A DNA stretch of 53,738 nt from Sphaeroforma sirkka. Taxonomy: Eukaryota; Opisthokonta; Ichthyosporea; Ichthyophonida. Positions 21,821 through 34,526 of the stretch are shown one piece after another. Position 1 is the stretch's first letter. The number at the start of each line of letters is the position of its first letter. The notes below the pieces were generated by a model. It worked only from the letters and a program-made list of their open reading frames with translations, was not told where the DNA came from and searched no databases. A program made the translations under genes and the position numbers. The stretch is from NCBI GenBank assembly GCA_001586965.3, contig LUCW03000848.1, positions 1 to 53,738 of the forward strand. Direction: 5' to 3'.

Positions 21821-23598
21821 TGGTGGATCAACAGTATGCCGCAGAAAGGTGGATCAGCATCGCGCGAAGAACTTTGGATTGATATCAACCCAACCCTGAC
21901 CCACGCCATACCATTAAACCCTAAACACCACAGACCAAAAAAGACTCGGCCCCTAGACAGTCTAGTTCGCCCTCCCCTGAAACGCAGGGTCACGGGAACT
22001 GCCAACACCTGCCGGTAGCCACAAGTCCACTCCGGACATCAGGCATTGTATATAGCAATATCGTGTAAACAAATAAAGATCCCTAAACCCTAAACCCTAA
22101 GGTTTACTTTCTGACGGGTGAGAAAGGAAAGAAGTTATCCAAAAAGGGTCAAGCGGGGATTCTTCTCGGACCCAGCTTAAACACTGTTGGTGGAAGTATG
22201 CGTATCTATAATACGAAGACAAAGCGCATTGTATATACGCGTGACTACCACCTTGATCCAACTGTGGCGTGCAACACACGTTCAGCAAGTCGGCGACACC
22301 TGGTGTTGGGGAAAGCAGTTCAGACAGCGATGAGTATTTCTCAAGTGTTGAGGATGATATAGTAAAGGATGATTTAGAGCGGAATGAACCGAACACAGAT
22401 GATGAATCAGAGGATGATGCAACGGTATCGGAGACTGTAGCAGGCGGTGCAATGGGTGGCGACTATACAGAAACCAGTTCAGACGATAGTCAAGTTGAGC
22501 AAAACACTGGATCAGATGATGATAAAGTGTCTTCCAGTGATGGTGGGAACGTGTCCGGTCTTGGCGAATGTCATGTATATCCAAGAATAGATGGGCAGAA
22601 GCGCGACTTGGTCGATAAGCACACTCCATCCGGGGGGGGGGGGGCAGACGCACAAGACCTGCCGTGGAGATAGGATTGACGATCTGCGTAAACAAGACCG
22701 AGTTACTAGCCACATTCCTCCCCGCACTGGCTCAAGCTCAAAAGAGATCGTAAACGATATTGTGATGAGGTTGATGTCGGTTTCTTTGCTGAAGATGAGC
22801 TAGCATATTAGGATCTGCCAGGAATATCAGATGAGAAATAATTCTGTGAAGCAATGCGAGAAGAGTTGCGGACTATGTTAAAGATGAAGGTCTGAACTCT
22901 GGCACTGCGCGTACGAAGCCTTTGGGTCTCAAGTGGGTTCTCACTGTCAACGTGATGAGCATGGCAAGATTGTACGACATAAAGCTCGCCTATGCGCCAA
23001 AGGTTATTCCCAACAGTACGGTCGTTACTTTGTTGAAACTTCGTCCCCCGTGGTGACTAAAGAGACAGTTCGTGCATGTTTGGCTATCGTCGCTTCTGGG
23101 AAGCTATACATTCTACAGTTTGACGTGAAGACTACATTTCTGCACGGTACACTCAACGATTATGTATGTACTGAAGTGCCTGCTGGATTTGTTGAGCTGG
23201 TTGGTGATTTTATGAGTGTTGAAAAGCGCAACTTGATCGAAAATGAAGCAATTTGTGAGCTGCAGAAGAGTATCTATGGACTGAAACATGCCAGCTTATG
23301 CTGGTATGTACGATTCAGGGACTTCCTTGTCGATGTGATTGGTATTCGTCCAAGTTTGACAGACCCATGTTTATTTATAGGTAAAGGCTACTTCCTGATA
23401 CTATACGTGGATGATGTTTTGATTTTTTCGACTTCACGTCGAATAGGGGAGAAGATTTTGAATCGGATCAAGAAGGGGTCGACGTCGAATCTATGGGGTC
23501 ACCACGATTCTTCTCGGGCTGGAAAATCGATATATCCAAGCAAGGAATCTTCGTTTCGCAACCAGCTTCTTATATAGCGAAACTGGTGGAAAATTTCG
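21821..23598 (+). pseudogene. Ty1/copia pol fragment: integrase end, linker, reverse transcriptase (right arm)
   Basis: Plus strand. The integrase tail (MPQKGGSASREELW) is interrupted by an insert with telomere-like repeats (22081-22100). KVYFLTGEKGKKL follows (~22105), then an acidic linker 22269-22620 and a G run at 22632-22643 that breaks the frame. RT reads KARLCAKGYSQQYGRYF (~22985), QFDVKTTFLHG with the catalytic Asp retained (~23120), YGLKHASLCWYVRF (~23280) and ILYVDDVLIFSTSRR (~23400). RT ends at SYIAKL and joins the LTR at 23599 directly, so RNase H is deleted. Confidence 0.85.
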
Positions 23599-24185
23599 TG
23601 TAGAAAAATCATATTGTCAAAGGTGAATGATGTTTAAGTGTTGGACTCAGACCTAGTCCATCGAGGAACCAATTATCCAAGTATGTTTTTGTATGCTGTG
23701 TTTACGAATGTGTTTCGTACGCCGATTGCGTTTGATCTATTATATGTTTAATTTCGTTACAGGTATCATTTGATAGGAAATGTTTTTCCCTTTCATATGA
23801 CACCTTATTCAAGTTGTTTGAGTGAATATTCATTGAGTTATGAGTCTTAGAAGTTTAAGTGTATTTGAAGAAATTGTGTTTGTATTTTTTAGAGATGGAA
23901 TCTAAAAAATAGATCGCGCACGTCCGTTGGAATTTCTTTGGCAAAGGAAATTTTCGAGCCGAAAAGGCCGTTCAATTTTGACGAAAAAAATAGTATAAAT
24001 ACGGAGTACAAAAAAAGTAAATAAAGAGCACTTTCACAGAGTTGAAAAAATTCACATGGAAGCAGCGGACGGGACTAAAAGCTAGATATTTTAGGAGACC
24101 AAGGACTCGAGTGCCTGAGAGAGAGAGAAAAGAGAGAGAGAGAGAGAGAGAGACCACTGATCACTGATCACCAGAAAAAACGTGT
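23599..24185 (+). repeat. Copia LTR, primer-binding site and leader (right arm)
   Basis: LTR 23599-24056, TGTAGAAAAATC to TTCACA. TGGAAGCAGCGGACGGGA follows at 24057-24074, then a GA-rich leader (the CT tract on the other strand) with a duplicated CACTGATCA word at ~24155-24170. It joins gypsy sequence at ~24185. Mirror of 11376-11971. Confidence 0.85.
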
Positions 24186-27100
24186 CTCTTAGGGGCATAA
24201 TATGAAAAACCTGCCACCATTATCCATCCTAACATATTACTGATTAAATTAATTTATATACTAAAACAGGAGTACTCTACCACGCCCATCGGAGTCAGTC
24301 TTGACCTGTGCTCAATTGGCTTAAGAAAACCCATCTCTACGGTGGCTCTATACCGAGTCTTTGGTCCTTTTCTCTCTGGTGGGTGGACAGAGCATGCTTC
24401 AAGGTGAAAAAGGTGGTAGTTTCCTTTGGTGTCAGTGAAACTTGGCTAAGTTCCCCGCCTCGTGCGCTGCCTGTTGCTCGCTGATCGTTCGTCAGTGCTG
24501 GTTGCTGCTGACTTCTTCGGCCTGGATTGCCTTCGCTTGCACCGTTTACGCTGTCGGTATATCGTAAGAATATCTGGATCTGCGATGTCTGATTCATGTG
24601 TCCAGGTGCGCTCTCCATCTGTCCATTACAGTATGTAGTCCTGGGTTCCTCCGCCTCTGGTGGATTCTCTGTGATCTAGTATCGAGAAAAATTGGGTTTC
24701 TTCTGATGATTGGACTTTATTGTTGGTAGTAAATTTTCCGGATTCTCTAGCCTTCTTGACTAAACCAATTAACTCGTCATTGACTGAGTTAGGATGTTCG
24801 GGGGCGCGAATTACATCAAGGTTACAGACGAAATATTCCTTGCCCTCTTTGCTTGCTATCTTGTATGGTCCTCCATATGGTGTTTTCACCTAGGTAACGA
24901 ACCATCACAATGTCCCCTTTCTGGAAGTGTACATACTTCTCTTGATATTTGCGATCAAATGCTGCGCGCATTTTTTCTTGATATTGTGCCACATTGGCAT
25001 CTAGATGTGGTCGTATTGACTCCTGTAGATTCTGTAGTCGTGTTTCCCATGGTATGGTTGTATCTGGTACACTGACTGCTGTGTCATACTTGGTGAGTTG
25101 GTTTTGTCATCGCCCATAGTACACGTTGAACCTTGGTGATTTGTGTCTGCGTGAGGGCCATAGGTTGTGGCCCATTTGGACAAAGGGGAGGTGTGAGCAC
25201 CAGTTGCCTGGATTTTGTTTGACAAATTTCCGTAGTAAAGGGATGAGATCCCTATGTGAGCGCTCATTTGCTTCCATTGCTTTGGGTTGATACGGTCTGG
25301 ACACCAAGTGTTGTGACGGTGCCTGCTCAATGATTTTTGAGAGTATGTCTGTCATTCACGTATTCTGTGTCCTGATCCGTCTATATATGACTTGTGAAAA
25401 TCCATATTCACACATGATTGGAACTAGTGTTCGTGCAACAGTGGCTACCGATTTGTCCATCATCGGTCTGAGTATAGCGTATGATGAATATACATCTAAC
25501 CATACCAGAACGCACGTTGATATCCAACTTGTATCCTGTCGCCCAGTAATGCGGCAGTTATTGATTGTAAAGGGTGGAATTTTTTCTTGTGAATTTTGTT
25601 CTTGAGACATGGTACACAGCCCTCAACATATTGATTGACATTTTCCTTTTGTCTAGACCATGTGTGGCCATCTAGTATGAGTTTGCTCACTGTTTCTTCG
25701 ACAGTGTAGTGACCCACTGTGTGATATTGAGCCATGCGTGAGGCTCTGTCTTCATACGCGACTGTGTCTAGCTCTGCGGGCTCGTCCGCGATGCAGGGTG
25801 CGTTAGTTTTTGGTCAAAGTATAGGGACTTTGTGTCTATCTTGGCTACTAATGTGAACCCCCATGGTGTTTTGCCACAGGCTGTTGTGCCGTCCTTTAGG
25901 AACGTGTTGTTTGTGTTTTCGACTATCATTGGATCTTGTTTCAGTAACGACAAGAATTTGGGGAGCCATGTTGCGTTTGGGTAGTACGGAACGCATATTG
26001 TAATGCTTGTGGCTTCCTCTATGACTTTGTCTAACACATCTGGTATTAGTTCTCAGAGAGGATTCGCCTATGCGTTTATTTCATCTGCCCACTTTTGTAG
26101 AAGCGCGTTTTATTCTTTGGTGTAGAACTTTGCGGTTTGAGCATTGCGTGCGGCTGCAAATAAATCAATGGTGAATTCACCAAACAGGCCTTCTGCCTCT
26201 TGAAAGAATCGTGGATATAGTTTCCAGTCTATGGCAGACACTAAGATGGGCCTAGTTGTTCCTGGGTTAGTGTATTCCTGCCCATTGTGTATGTGCTCAT
26301 CGGCTTCTTTCAACACATTCGATGTTTTGATGTTGAATGTGTCTTCGTGTAGTCTTGGCAATATGTCAGCAACTTCATTATCTTTGCCTGGCACGTGTAT
26401 GATAGTGAAGTGGTGATGAAATGTTTTCGCTATCCATTTCGCGAGCATGGGATGCAGCGTTTGCTGTTTGTTCGCCTGGCATAACGGTTTGTGGTCTGTC
26501 CACAATGTTATATCTATTCTGAAAAATGTTCCAGGCTGTATACAAGTGCTAATAACTCTTTCCAGGGTTGAGACCTTTCGAGAAATAAAGTATATGTCGT
26601 CTGACTCCATCTACGATTTGGAACAGACATCCTCCTAGGCCATAGTCACTTGCATCGTTCATGATCTGAATCGGTACTCCATCTACTGGGTACGCCAAAG
26701 TTACTGAGCATGCAATGGCATCTTTGAGTTCTTCCCATTACTTAATGAGCTCTGGTGTCCAAAGATTGGCTATATTTTGATTCATTTTGCCTTTCATGAG
26801 ATTGCGGAAGTGTTTCGTTATATGTGCAAACTGAGGTATGTGGTCTCGCATGTAATTTGCTAGAATGACTGCTCGATGTAAGTCACGTTTGTTTATTGGT
26901 AAAGGCCAGTCAATCACGCGTTTCTGTTTCTCTGGGTCTGTTTTGAGCCCTTGAAGAGTCATTTTGACGCCTATCATATTGACTGTCTCGACTGCAAACG
27001 CACACTTGTGATTTAGCCTGAAATTGGCAGCGTTAAGTCTTTTGATGACTGTACTGTTTGTCTATGTTCTTCTTCTGTCATACTCGCGATGACTATGTCA

Positions 27101-28144
27101 TCTACATATACTTGTACCCTTTAATGTCAATGAGGAGGTTGGTCATCACTCTTTAGTATTGGGCCGTTAGCGAGTGCAGTCCAAAAGGAGCTGACTTGGA
27201 TGAGTATTGTGCCCCTCTCCATGAAAATGTGAAGAAGTGTTGGCTATTTTTATGTACTTTAAAGTGGTGGAAGCCTCCTGTTAAGCCTAGTTTGGAGAAG
27301 AATTGCGCACCTTGTATGTTGTGGAGAACTTCTTTTATCTTTGGTCAAACGAATTGTAGTTTACTTCTCTTAAGTTTAAACATGTGCGGACCTTCTTTAA
27401 CAGACACGTCTGTTCAAATTCTCCTGTGGATAGTAGTGGTAGATTCACCTGTGTGGATATTATTCTTTTGTATATGTGTCCATCTTTGACCCATTTCTGA
27501 CCGTTTTCCTCTGTTTGTGGTATGTGTTTGTGTGGAACAAAGTTCACTTTAGCATGACGAATGTTCTTTGCTTTAATCTCTTGACTTTGTACCCCTACCA
27601 CTGAGCCTGGTAGATTGCAGTGTACATCTGGTGGGATTTGCCCATTTTGCTCTAACAAGTCTGAGAGAGATTCTCAGAATCCTTCCTGTTCATGTTCAGG
27701 GTCTTCTTCATGTGGTGTAAGAAGTGATTCCCATTTGGCATCTGTTGGTATTAGTGGGTTGACTATACCTGCTAAGTATATGCCCAAGTATGGTAGAATA
27801 TCCACCATTCCTAGTAGGATTGGTGATTTCTTGTCTGGGAGGTCAAGTACCTCGAAGCAATTTGAGGGTTTTCTGCCTCCATAATTTATATCACATACTT
27901 CTATGGAGCCTGTACGTTGTACTCTTGCATCTGGTTGTGCGAGTTGTATGTATCCAAGTTGTGCCTTTACAGATAGGTATAGTTCAGTTACTACACTTCG
28001 GTCCATACAAGAGCGTTGTGCCCCTGATTCTACTAGATTGTATGTGGTGCCATTGATTTGCATGTCTATGTGCAATATTTGGTCGCGTGGATTCGGAAGT
28101 AAAGAAATGGGTGTGTAATCAATATCATTCGCATTTATTAACAA
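24186..28144 (-). pseudogene. Ty3/gypsy pol, second lineage: PR-RT-RH-methyltransferase-like-INT-chromodomain, degenerate
   Basis: Minus strand. Protease region 27674-28144 has LVESGAQRSCM, with Glu where the catalytic Asp (DSG/DTG) is expected. RT: FFSKLGLTGGFHHF (~27300), YVDDIVI (~27095). RNase H: DASDYGLGG (~26650), WTDHKPLC (~26490), HVPGKDNEVAD (~26385). Methyltransferase-like domain: TIDLFAAARNAQTAKFYTKE (~26120), then a damaged NPPW (ANPL-stop), SITICVPYYPNATWLPKF and GKTPWGFTLVAKI (~25850). Integrase: HHCC region with CVPC (~25610), a core with the first Asp lost (QVGYQ), and a Glu in EANERSHRD. Chromodomain with an internal stop at ~24630 (WTDGERTWTHESD). Multiple stops: dead, but the full domain order is legible. 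No gag is visible upstream of 28144. Confidence 0.82.
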
Positions 28145-28639
28145 TGTTTCTTCATCAGTGTGTGCATTCTATTGTTCTCAGATATTAAAGTATCGTAAAG
28201 TGTTTTAAGTTTTAAGTGAATAGTTGTAATTTATTTGATTCGAGTCCCTGCCTTTATATGCATTGGACTCGTGATCCTTGAGCCATTAAAAAACATATCT
28301 TAAGGTGTAAAAGTTCTCACTTAATCTATGATCCAAATCCAAAGGCAGCGTCGCCACGTCTTCAACTGATCGTGGCTTCCATTGCAATCTTTGGCCTTAT
28401 ACGTTTAGATTGTACTCCTCCGATATCTAGGGATGCCCATATGCCCATCAGAGATTTTCTATAATGATGTTTCCGAACTCCCGGCACTTCGGCTCCGAGA
28501 TTAATTTCCATCTGTAATATTTCTGTGTCCCTCTCTGAGTTTAGATTCTCTCCTTGGTTGATGCTGGGATAAACCTTGTTGAACCTCCGGTGTTTGACCG
28601 TAGTTTTATGCTTGGTAAACAATCCTGGTTTACTGTGAT

Positions 28640-28683
<44 letters not shown>
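28145..28683. other. Unassigned sequence ending in a (TA)n tract
   Basis: No gag or recognisable domain continues upstream of the gypsy protease. An 86-codon open frame on the minus strand (28362-28622) has no motif I can identify. 28641-28683 is a (TA)n microsatellite. Confidence 0.4.
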
Positions 28684-28686
<3 letters not shown>

Positions 28687-29087
28687 GATTGACTGTGGGT
28701 GGAACCCTAAGGGCTTTAGTGGTTGGTTAGGTGGCCTGCCTAGGCCTGGTACCCGAATAACATAAGCCTGGGACCTGGGAAAGGGTCATGTTTAGGGTTA
28801 CCCATAAGCAGAGGATGGAAAGGGTTCAGACCTAGGGTCACCTATATAGTGGGTGCCTGAGACTCTCAGGTTTGAGAAACTCTGGTTTTGGCTCAGTCAT
28901 GAGTCATCATCAAATATTGTGTAGTCATGACCACGGTTGTAGGGCAGGACTACTTGGGAGTAATTGATAATATTACTAACAAACATATTTGATCATATAG
29001 ATAGAGTGTGTGACAGGATAATTACCACACGCTACACCACTAATCTAATAGCTTGTGAAAAAATATGTAATTAGTGTGAGTCTAACT
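28684..29087 (+). repeat. LTR-like segment, related to the one at 31430-31848 in opposite orientation
   Basis: It begins TGTGATTGACTGTGG straight after a TA tract. The reverse complement of 31830-31860 reads TATTGTGATAGGACTGTGG, also beside a TA tract, and both segments approach a TCTAACTATTG word at the far side. Similarity in between is weak by eye, so the LTR assignment is tentative. The orientation is opposite to that expected of a 3' LTR for the minus-strand gag at 29238-31421. Confidence 0.35.
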
Positions 29088-29104
29088 ATTGTCTAAAAAT
29101 CACT

Positions 29105-29158
<54 letters not shown>

Positions 29159-29169
29159 AGTGGTTTTAG

Positions 29170-29237
<68 letters not shown>
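29088..29237. repeat. Palindrome with (TA)n core, followed by a second (TA)n tract
   Basis: ATTGTCTAAAAATCACTTAC at 29088-29107 is mirrored by GTAAGTGGTTTTAGACAAT at 29156-29174 (one mismatch and one indel), separated by about 48 bp of TA. A further ~60-bp TA tract runs to 29237, directly interrupting the coding frame of the gag-pol element to the right. It could extrude as a long cruciform. Confidence 0.85.
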
Positions 29238-29240
<3 letters not shown>

Positions 29241-31421
29241 AAGGTCAACCATGGTCCGATACTTCTTTGCCCGAACCGCTGATAAGAACTCTTGCTCCGC
29301 GGGTACAGGATTTCTTATGCAGCTTGCGGAGTTGCGACTGGTCAAAGTCCAAGTAAGCTTTTGGATTGGCTTCCTTCGCCGGCAAATTGGTCGTCGCACC
29401 TATCGGCATATACATTTCGGCCACGGTAAGACATATTTCTCAGCGTCATCAAGTTTAGCAGCATTCGTCAAATACTCCACCTCCTTCTGCATCTTGATAT
29501 AATGCGCCTGCATAGATGCCACATAATTCTGACGCTCCTGCTTCTCAAACTCGTTGCGCAGTACAGCCTGCAGACCCAAACGACTACCAATAGTGTCAAG
29601 CCACAGATTCTGTGGTACAGGGTCAGAAATCTTGCATCGTTTAGAACTGGCATCGCCCCTCCTGACGTTCGCCCGTTTACCCCGCGGGCCACGCACCGTT
29701 GGGTGTTCTTCCTCAGCGATCACGAAGTCCACTACTTTCGTCTGTGGCACAAATGCCAAAAAATTATGATTGTCTCACATGAGTGCCAACCTATCCTTCC
29801 TTAATGATTGAAAACCTAACAGGACATCGGTATCAAAGGAAGGGCATCTAGAACCAAAAGATCCATAGGACGTTCCACCGTATTGCCACCCCATATATCC
29901 AACATCACTGGTGACTGTACCACAGCCGAAGGTCTAACCAATCCCATCTCAGCTACACCTTTGTATGGGAGGCCTATATAGCGAGCAATCTCAAGACCCT
30001 GTTGCTCCGCAAAAAACCTTGTAACCAGACTCGGAGTGGCTCCCGTGTCTACATACACATCGACATCCTCCGATTCAATTGCTCCTTGAATCATACTGCC
30101 TGACTGTGCTTTTGCTGGTAACAATGTACCCACTGCGCCACCTAGTCACTTCTGCTTCTGTGGACAGAACTTCTTAAAGTGACCCCTCTGTTTGCACTGA
30201 TGACAACGAACCAACTTGTGATAGGCTGTCCTAGCCTCCACAAGATCCTCATCCACAGAGAGATCGAGGCCAGGCTCCTCTGATGCTTGACGTGCGCGCT
30301 TTTCACCCTTGCCTTTCGGACCACCCTTGTTCTTTGGTGCTTTGTCCTTTGGCTTCTTACTGCGCTGAATGTGTCTACGCAAATTCTGCTTCTGAGTCGC
30401 AATCTCGGATCGCAAATTATTCAACGCCGCGACCGTACCCATCTCATAGTGATCTACAGAAGTTGCTGCCTTAGCTGGTGCTGCTGACATCACCGGTCGA
30501 TCTGCACCCAAGTTCGCCTTCTTCAACGCAACCAACACCTCAGTTAGTCCCTTCACACGGTAAACATGGCATACACCATCACCCAGCACCTGGTCATTGA
30601 TAAACAACCTGGCGAGGAATAATTCCATCCCTTCATGTACCGACTTCATTGTAGCATTCACTGCTTTAGAGTACATCGGCTCCATTGACATGAGCCCAAT
30701 CGCACATGACACATGCATACTCTGGAAGCACTCTAACCCATGATTCGCAATGACACCTCCTCTAGTAGTCAGCCGAGCCAATACTGACAAATGCTTCCTC
30801 ATCTTCTCCGAAGCTTCCTGCACCGGTTCAATTGCAACCTACCGCTGCCGAGTCGCTAACCCCATCGTGGCCACATATTTTTAAAAGCCTTAAGCCTGAC
30901 CATCAAGCATTCTGCAACTTGCCATTCCATCTGGCAACACTTCATCATCAGACTGCGGCAAAAGACCTCCCACATCAAGATGAGCTAATAAACGGAATAA
31001 ATGATGCGCCAGTATGGCCCACATTCCATAAGTCTGCAAATTCTGCAGCACGTTGAGCGCCAACAATGGCTCATCAACGTACCTCGCTGCTATAAGGTCA
31101 GCAGTAAGCAACATTTCCTTTCTCGGTTCCTCAAACAGCATATTCAGCATGCCGTTATGCTGAGCCAACACCAACGATTCAATCATTCCTACATCCATGA
31201 GCTCCTCACCCAAAACAGCCCTGATGCTGGCTTGCATCGCTGTAGGGAATCCATGACAGAGAAAAGTTCTTAGCTTGGTATTTTTGTTTAACCTCCGTGC
31301 CCGAGACACCACTAGGAGTGTGCGCACGACGTTCCCTAATGGGTAGACCATTGGTCTTCATCCAAGTGTGAAAATCTTCATTTTCCTCTCCACAGAATTC
31401 CTCAATCTCAATCTTGTCCAT
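29238..31421 (-). pseudogene. Gag-protease-start of pol of another Ty3/gypsy-like element
   Basis: Starts at ATG 31421 (MDKIEIEEFCGEENEDFHTW). Gag runs through several frames to a single CCHC knuckle near 30165 (CHQCKQRGHFKKFC), preceded by a Lys-rich stretch. Protease VDVYVDTGATPSLVTRF lies near 30040, followed by IWGG. The linker continues to ~29250, reading [18 protein letters not shown] in one frame, possibly the first RT box, and is cut by (TA)n at 29237. The remainder of pol is absent. At least three frameshifts are seen. It is different in sequence from both chromodomain gypsy lineages in this window. Confidence 0.7.
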
Positions 31422-31848
31422 TGTAGCGTCTAACTATTGTTAACCGCTACTTAGTTCTATTGTAAATAAGTTATATACCCCTAGTCAGACTTCTCAACAC
31501 ATTGTTTTTTACTATGTCATTAAACTAGTGTAGTAACGTATGACCTTTCCTGCATCACAGACACACTAGTTATCAAAATCAGGTTGCCAAGTGATCCTTC
31601 TGATCACTTGGCTTTACCAAAACTGGGCCAATCATCTGCGCCCGTTAGCACCTAATTTACGATGCCACTCGGCTGGGCCCTTGGGGCTCACTCCTTGACA
31701 ACATGACTCCTCCTGAGTCCCTCCGAGTCCATCGGGTTTCAGCATATGGGTGACCCTAGAGCTGAGGCCCCACAGGCCCAGTCTCTCATGTATCCCTAAC
31801 TCTACAATTACGCTATACCTAGGGTCAGTTCCACAGTCCTATCACAAT
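31422..31848 (-). repeat. Probable 5' LTR/leader of the gag at 31421
   Basis: It lies immediately 5' of the gag ATG, which follows a TCTAACTATTG word within about 20 bp. Its outer end is TGTGATAGGACTGTGG on the minus strand next to (TA)n at 31848-31860. It contains the inverted repeat AAGTGATC/GATCACTT at ~31590-31608. Boundaries are uncertain. Confidence 0.4.
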
Positions 31849-32155
31849 ATATATATATATAGAGGCACCACACTATCCACTTTTCTTGCGAGGTTGTTAA
31901 TAGTATCACGCGTTTACTGGGATCCCACGCTACGTTTTCCAATTACCCTAATTTGTATGTTTTTTTGGTCCCTTCCCCAAATAAAAAAATTTAAAAAAAA
32001 ATGAAAAGTATGATCCGTTGAAATTGCACACACACATGCACCTATGGAGAGTGTATTTCGCTAAAAGTGCTGAGACACAAACACATACAATCTGACAAGC
32101 ACTATATTTTTGCCTTTATCACTCATATAAACGGTGTTACCATGCGCAACACTGT

Positions 32156-34526
<2,371 letters not shown>

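Larger units (their letters stand above)
21475..27327 (-). repeat. Right arm of the large inverted duplication
   Basis: Reverse complement of 9165-14113 but more complete. Its inner border coincides with the terminus of the 343-bp LTR-like block. Its outer border lies inside a gypsy RT that continues past it to 28144, whereas the left arm is truncated there by copia sequence. The spacer between arms is 14114-21474. Confidence 0.88.
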
